Shown here: positions 60,044 through 64,000 of the stretch, in pieces
How the letters are laid out: each line of letters starts with the position of its first letter
Numbering within the stretch: the first letter of the stretch is position 1
From: Thalassospira sp. HF15
GTDB lineage: Bacteria; Pseudomonadota; Alphaproteobacteria; Rhodospirillales; Thalassospiraceae
Length of the DNA: 64,000 bases
Direction of reading: 5' to 3'
Assembly (NCBI RefSeq): GCF_011806525.1
Contig: NZ_JAAVKI010000006.1
Location: 124,001-188,000 of the forward strand
Notes under the pieces: model-generated
The model's input: only the letters and a program-made list of their open reading frames with translations
Database searches by the model: none
What the model was told of the DNA's origin: nothing
Program-made: the position numbers and the translations under genes

Positions 60044-62827
60044 TTAACCTTCTTCGCGATCCCGGTCATTGCCAAGGAAGCTTCGCGTTTGTTCAATCGC
60101 CTCGCGCAGGCCAACCCGCTGAACTTCAACATCTTCGGGGAAGGCCCCCAGAAGCCGCGATGGCATGCGGTTATCCAGCAATACAAACACCCCGCGATCT
60201 TCGGCACGCCGGACAAGTCGGCCAAAGGCCTGCTTCATGCGCAACCGTGTCAGCATGTCATCATAGCGCGCGCCGTGGAAGGCGGATTTGCGCGCCCGGT
60301 GCAGGATGTCAGGTCGGGGCCAGGGTACGCGATCAAAGACGATCAGGCGTAAGGAATCACCCGGCACATCAACGCCATCACGCACCGCATCGGTGCCGAG
60401 CAGACAGGCATCGCGTTCAACCCGGAAAATATCAATCAGGGTCGAAACATCCATGCCATCAATATGCTGGGCCAGCAATTGCAGACCGGCATCATCCATC
60501 GGCCCAGTCAGGCGTTCATAGATCGCACGCAGGCGGGTAATGGCGGTAAACAGGCCAAGCGCGCCGCCACCGGACGCCAAGAACAGCTCGCGATAGGCGG
60601 CTGCGATATGATCGGGGTTATCACGCCCCAAATCATTGACGATGAAAACGCGGGTCTGTTCGCGGTAATCATACGGACTTTTCATCGCCGCCCGGATCGC
60701 AGGCAGCGGCATGTGGGCGGCCCCCGTACGGTCCTCTGCCACGGCCCAGTCGAAATCTTCGTCCCCCGTGCCATCACGCAGCGTCGCGGACGTCACCACC
60801 ATGCCGTGCGCGGTGGGGGCAAGCGATGTGGTCAGCGGAATGGTCGGATCAAGGTAATGGCGATGCATGCCAACATCAAAATCGCGGCCAAACTGGCGTT
60901 CAATCGCAAACCAGTCGACGAAGGTTTTTGGTGTTTCCTCAACCAATGATGCCAGCATTTCGCGCCACGCACCGACCTGCATGATGGCGCGCCGTTCAAG
61001 GGATCGGATGGCAGCATCAAGGCGCTGGCGTTCGGCGCTATCAAGCTCGTCGGCCTTTTCATCGAGCATATGGGCGATGATCTTGATCAGCGATTTGGCC
61101 GGTTTTTCCATCGCCTCCAACGCGCGGTCAAGGTCCGCTGCACTGGCGAGAACTTCATTGAGTGCGGGTTTGCAATCGGTTTCGATTGAATAACCCCGAT
61201 CACCCTCGGCGGACCGCGCCATCACCTGTGCCCGAACATGGGCAAGGAAGGTCTCCGCCGGGCCCTTGGCATATTGCGATCCATCGTGAATGCGCGACAG
61301 CCATCCCTGTTCCGGCAGGCATTGGGCGGCGACAATCACCGCATTGACCGCATCACGCAATTCATCGCGATCAAGGATCAGGCTTTCAAGCCGCTGTTTC
61401 AGGCCACGCGCACGCGACGATCCCTTTTGCTCTGCCCCGAGTAACCACCGGCGCAGTTCCTGCCCCTCCATGCCGGTCAAATGCGATGAAAAGGCCTTGT
61501 CGGCGGCATCAAAAAGATGGTGGCCCTCATCGAAGACATAACGGGTCGGCATGGCGGCATCATCCAGCCCGCCAAGGGCTGCTTGCACCATCACCAACGC
61601 ATGGTTGGCAACAACGATTTCCGCCGATCTTGCGCGGCGCACGGTTTTTTCAACAAAGCATTTCGAATAATGCGGGCAGGCGGCATAGATGCATTCGCCG
61701 CGCTGATCTGCAAGTGCGCCGGTAAAGCGATTGCCCAGCAATTCGGTCAGCCAGGCGGGAAAATCGCCCCCGACCATATCGCCATCACGGGTATGGGATG
61801 CCCAGCGCGCAATAAGGCCAAGCGGGGTGGCTTGGTGCGGCTGCTGATTAAGCGGCCTTTGGGCTTCTTCGAAATTGAGAAGGCAGAAATAGTTTTCCCG
61901 CCCCTTGCGCACCACGGCCTTAAGGCGCTTGTCCTTGGGATCGTCATAAAGGCGATCCAGTTCCTGATCGATCTGGCGTTGCAGGTTACGGGTATAGGTC
62001 GAAATCCACACCGCCCCGTCATTCTTCTGCGCCCAGAGTGACGCCGGGGCGACATAGCCCAGCGTCTTGCCGGTGCCCGTTCCGGCCTCGGCCAAGACGA
62101 TATTGGGCGCGCCATCATGCAGGCGCGGGCCAAAGGCGGAACAGACGGACGACGCATAATCGGCCTGTTGCGGGCGTTCTTCGGCCCCTTCGCCGAGGAG
62201 TTCTTTCAGGCGCTTGCGCGCATCCTTGGGATCAACCGGGTAATTGGCCGGCGGCGGTGGCGGGGCATGTTCGGCCCATTCGCCAAGTTTCTTCCAGACC
62301 TTAAGCCCTTCATACACCGCATAACGGTGCGGGCCATCACCATCGGCCCCAAGGGCCGCCAGAACAGACACACCCCACGGCCAGTGGCCGCGCGCCATCG
62401 GCCATGCAACAGACAGGGCCGGGCTGCGTTTATTGCGATGAAGGGTGGCAAGTTCCTGCAAAAGGCGCTTCATGGCCTCGGCCAAGGCCTCTGCCTGACC
62501 GATCAGGTCGTCTGCCGGTTTTTGCCCGGTCGCCAAGGCAATGCCACGCGGGGTCGGCACGCAAAATTGCGCCGGGCGGACAAAGGCAAAAAGCTCCAAA
62601 AGGTCATGGGCCGGAAACGGATCGGATTTCAGCCGACGTGCGCAAGCCGGAGTATGGACCAGAATTGGGCGTGATGACCGCGCACGCTTGGCCGCAGCCC
62701 CGTGCGGCAGTTCCTCGATCTCGCCATCGGGCGACAAGAACACGGCATGACGCAATCCAACGACCATGACAGGTGCGTTGGGCGGCATGAAACGCGGTTG
62801 GGACTCTTCGGAACGATCATCGAACAT
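60044..62827 (-). CDS. DinG-like superfamily 2 DNA helicase
   Basis: About 927 residues from ATG 62827 (MFDDRSEES; an internal ATG 62788 is an alternative). Walker A EAGTGTGKT is at about 245-253. Four cysteines in NYFCLLN and GECIYAACPHYSKC form the iron-sulfur site typical of the XPD/DinG group, and DEGH (about 430-433, YVFDEGHHLFDAADKAF) is the motif II. The C-terminal helicase half has VVTSATLRDG, the DGVDVPGDSLRLIVFDRVPWPRPD motif and QAFGRLVRRAEDRGVFVLLD. The N-terminal 230 residues are an extra domain not seen in short DinG. It probably unwinds DNA or R-loops during repair. Confidence 0.88.
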   Translation of the reverse strand: MFDDRSEESQPRFMPPNAPVMVVGLRHAVFLSPDGEIEELPHGAAAKRARSSRPILVHTPACARRLKSDPFPAHDLLELFAFVRPAQFCVPTPRGIALATGQKPADDLIGQAEALAEAMKRLLQELATLHRNKRSPALSVAWPMARGHWPWGVSVLAALGADGDGPHRYAVYEGLKVWKKLGEWAEHAPPPPPANYPVDPKDARKRLKELLGEGAEERPQQADYASSVCSAFGPRLHDGAPNIVLAEAGTGTGKTLGYVAPASLWAQKNDGAVWISTYTRNLQRQIDQELDRLYDDPKDKRLKAVVRKGRENYFCLLNFEEAQRPLNQQPHQATPLGLIARWASHTRDGDMVGGDFPAWLTELLGNRFTGALADQRGECIYAACPHYSKCFVEKTVRRARSAEIVVANHALVMVQAALGGLDDAAMPTRYVFDEGHHLFDAADKAFSSHLTGMEGQELRRWLLGAEQKGSSRARGLKQRLESLILDRDELRDAVNAVIVAAQCLPEQGWLSRIHDGSQYAKGPAETFLAHVRAQVMARSAEGDRGYSIETDCKPALNEVLASAADLDRALEAMEKPAKSLIKIIAHMLDEKADELDSAERQRLDAAIRSLERRAIMQVGAWREMLASLVEETPKTFVDWFAIERQFGRDFDVGMHRHYLDPTIPLTTSLAPTAHGMVVTSATLRDGTGDEDFDWAVAEDRTGAAHMPLPAIRAAMKSPYDYREQTRVFIVNDLGRDNPDHIAAAYRELFLASGGGALGLFTAITRLRAIYERLTGPMDDAGLQLLAQHIDGMDVSTLIDIFRVERDACLLGTDAVRDGVDVPGDSLRLIVFDRVPWPRPDILHRARKSAFHGARYDDMLTRLRMKQAFGRLVRRAEDRGVFVLLDNRMPSRLLGAFPEDVEVQRVGLREAIEQTRSFLGNDRDREEG

Positions 62828-62928
62828 TTGGGGCACTATAAGCAGACAGCGACAGTGGCGCCACCGGGGAAATTGACCTATCTTGGAATTTATAGAGCAA
62901 TCACCCGAACACAAGAAGACGGACCGCA

Positions 62929-63783
62929 ATGGCAGCCCCCGATACCCGCAATCAGCATTTCTGGCGCGATGACGCGATGCCGTTTGTTGAATTGCGGCGC
63001 GTGGCGGACGGGCATGCTGTTTGTTATGAGCGCCACAGCCACGATACCTTTTCGATTGGCACGGTGCGGGGCGGTTACAGTACCTATTGGAACCGGGGCA
63101 AGACCCATGAAACGCAGGCCGGTTCGGTCGTGATCCTGAACCCCGAGGACGTTCATGGCTGCAACCCGGTCAAGGGCGCGGACTGGGTTTATGACATGCT
63201 GTTTGTTGATCCGGACTGGCTTACCGATTTGCAGATTGAACTGGATGCTGATGCGGCCGGAAAGTTTGCGATGTTTTCCGACGCACTCAGCCATGATCCG
63301 CATCTTTATGACGGCTTGATTGATCTCGCCGATACGCTGGCCAACCCGGATGTGGATATTCTCGGCAAGGAAACAGCACTGGTGTCTTTCTTTGGTGATC
63401 TGCATGTGCAGCTTGACCGCCGTGGTGTGCTGGATCGTGCGGTCAGGGTTTCCGGTGCGGTTCATGACCGCAAGATGGCCCGCGTGGGCGAGTATATCCG
63501 TGCGCATTATGCCGAAAATATCGGTCTGGATGATCTGGCGGCGTTGGTTGGTTATTCCCGGTCCTATCTGGTGCGGGCATTCAAGAAAACATATGGCATG
63601 ACGCCTTATGCCTATCTGATCAATTGCCGCGTACAGCGGGCACGCCATGCGCTGAGGCGTGGGGAAAAGATCGTGGATGTCGCGCTTGAAACCGGCTTTG
63701 CCGATCAGGCGCATTTTCAGCGTATTTTCAAACGCCTGATGGCGACAACACCCCGGCAATATGCCCGCGCGCAAGTCGCGTGA
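62929..63783 (+). CDS. AraC-family transcriptional regulator (cupin sensor)
   Basis: 284 residues. The N-terminal cupin (HSHDTFSIGTVRGGYSTYWNRGKTHETQAGSVVILNPEDVHGCNP) is the ligand-binding part, and the AraC domain (about 180-283) has GLDDLAALVGYSRSYLVRAFKKTYGMTPYAYL plus a second helix-turn-helix VDVALETGFADQAHFQRIFKRLMATTP. It lies beside a LysE exporter gene that ends at 63863 on the other strand; AraC-LysE pairs are common and the regulator may control it. Confidence 0.92.
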   Translation: MAAPDTRNQHFWRDDAMPFVELRRVADGHAVCYERHSHDTFSIGTVRGGYSTYWNRGKTHETQAGSVVILNPEDVHGCNPVKGADWVYDMLFVDPDWLTDLQIELDADAAGKFAMFSDALSHDPHLYDGLIDLADTLANPDVDILGKETALVSFFGDLHVQLDRRGVLDRAVRVSGAVHDRKMARVGEYIRAHYAENIGLDDLAALVGYSRSYLVRAFKKTYGMTPYAYLINCRVQRARHALRRGEKIVDVALETGFADQAHFQRIFKRLMATTPRQYARAQVA

Positions 63784-63790
63784 TCCCGGC

Positions 63791-63820
63791 AAAAAAGAAG
63801 GCGGGTGACTGTGACCCGCC
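63791..63820 (-). terminator. Rho-independent terminator of the partial LysE gene
   Basis: The stem GGCGGGT / ACCCGCC (63800-63806 with 63814-63820) lies tail to tail between AraC and LysE genes. On the reverse strand it is followed by TTCTTTTTT, so it serves the LysE gene. Confidence 0.75.
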
Positions 63821-63862
63821 CGGAGTTTGCGCAACCCGACTATGGGGACGGGGTGCGCGGGA

Positions 63863-64000
63863 TTATCCCAAAATCAGATAGGCTGCACTGGCGACCAGCA
63901 ATACGGCCATTGCCCGGTTGAATGCGCGAATGCGTGCAGGTTCGCCCAGAAAGCGTGACAAAAACGCCCCGGCATAGGCCCAGCATGCGACCGAGGCGAA
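63863..64000 (-). CDS. LysE-family exporter, C-terminal part
   Basis: The last 45 codons of a reverse-strand gene that runs off the window. The translation FASVACWAYAGAFLSRFLGEPARIRAFNRAMAVLLVASAAYLILG ends in the typical LysE/RhtB final helix (FNRAMAVLLVASAAYLIL), which is the basis of the call. TAA is at 63863-63865. It is convergent with the AraC regulator. Confidence 0.82.
   Translation of the reverse strand, partial: FASVACWAYAGAFLSRFLGEPARIRAFNRAMAVLLVASAAYLILG

Noticed and set aside
1-64000. CRISPR arrays, tRNA or rRNA genes, insertion sequences, integrases
   Set aside because: I looked for regularly spaced repeats, cloverleaf-like sequences and transposase or tyrosine recombinase motifs and found none; this is a reading by eye, so short or diverged examples could be missed.

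Overview
The window looks like chromosome of a motile, capsule- or exopolysaccharide-forming alphaproteobacterium, most likely a marine Rhodospirillales such as Thalassospira. The grounds are moderately high GC, flagellin leaders like those known in alphaproteobacteria, many LysR/AraC/EamA/LysE genes, and Wzx/Wzc/Wzy-type polysaccharide machinery. I see no rRNA, tRNA, CRISPR array, insertion sequence or integrase gene.

Layout. 1-2.2 kb: the end of an AraC regulator, an isoprenylcysteine-methyltransferase-like membrane protein, and three small reverse-strand genes, two of them paralogues. 2.4-6.1 kb: a visibly AT-richer three-gene cassette (39-residue secreted peptide, 565-residue membrane protein, 487-residue periplasmic binding-like protein) inserted at the 3' end of queE. 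It is bounded by two diverged copies of the queE 3' end and is the best candidate for an undescribed system. 6.1-8.1 kb: queC-queD-queE (preQ0 synthesis) behind what reads as a preQ1-I riboswitch. 8.2-13.2 kb: a methyltransferase, two flagellins whose leaders share a covarying hairpin, and a DUF5610-like protein. 13.6-18.5 kb: an unusual long leucyl-tRNA synthetase and two tandem periplasmic binding proteins.

18.7-35.9 kb: a polysaccharide locus. It has a nucleotide-sugar dehydrogenase, a seven-gene reverse operon in which every junction overlaps (four glycosyltransferases, a flippase, two unrecognised proteins), a forward operon (WecG-type transferase fused to a secreted domain, Wzc-like co-polymerase, small anchored protein), two O-antigen ligase/polymerase-like proteins and a VpsJ-like protein. 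35.9-36.6 kb: a Phd/PIN toxin-antitoxin pair with a perfect palindrome at its promoter. 36.6-39.1 kb: hrpB. 39.2-41.5 kb: an AT-rich, mosaic TPR protein.

41.6-64 kb: ordinary chromosomal genes. These are greB, MFS and EamA transporters, LysR, Crp/Fnr and AraC regulators, a DUF3095 protein, slyX, methyltransferase, 3-hydroxyisobutyrate-dehydrogenase-like enzyme, TerB-like protein, a PAS-GGDEF-EAL protein, HdeD, LysE exporters, a P1B-type ATPase, a sterol-type glycosyltransferase and a DinG-like helicase. Start codons were chosen from Shine-Dalgarno spacing and family length. All family assignments come from reading motifs, not from database searches.
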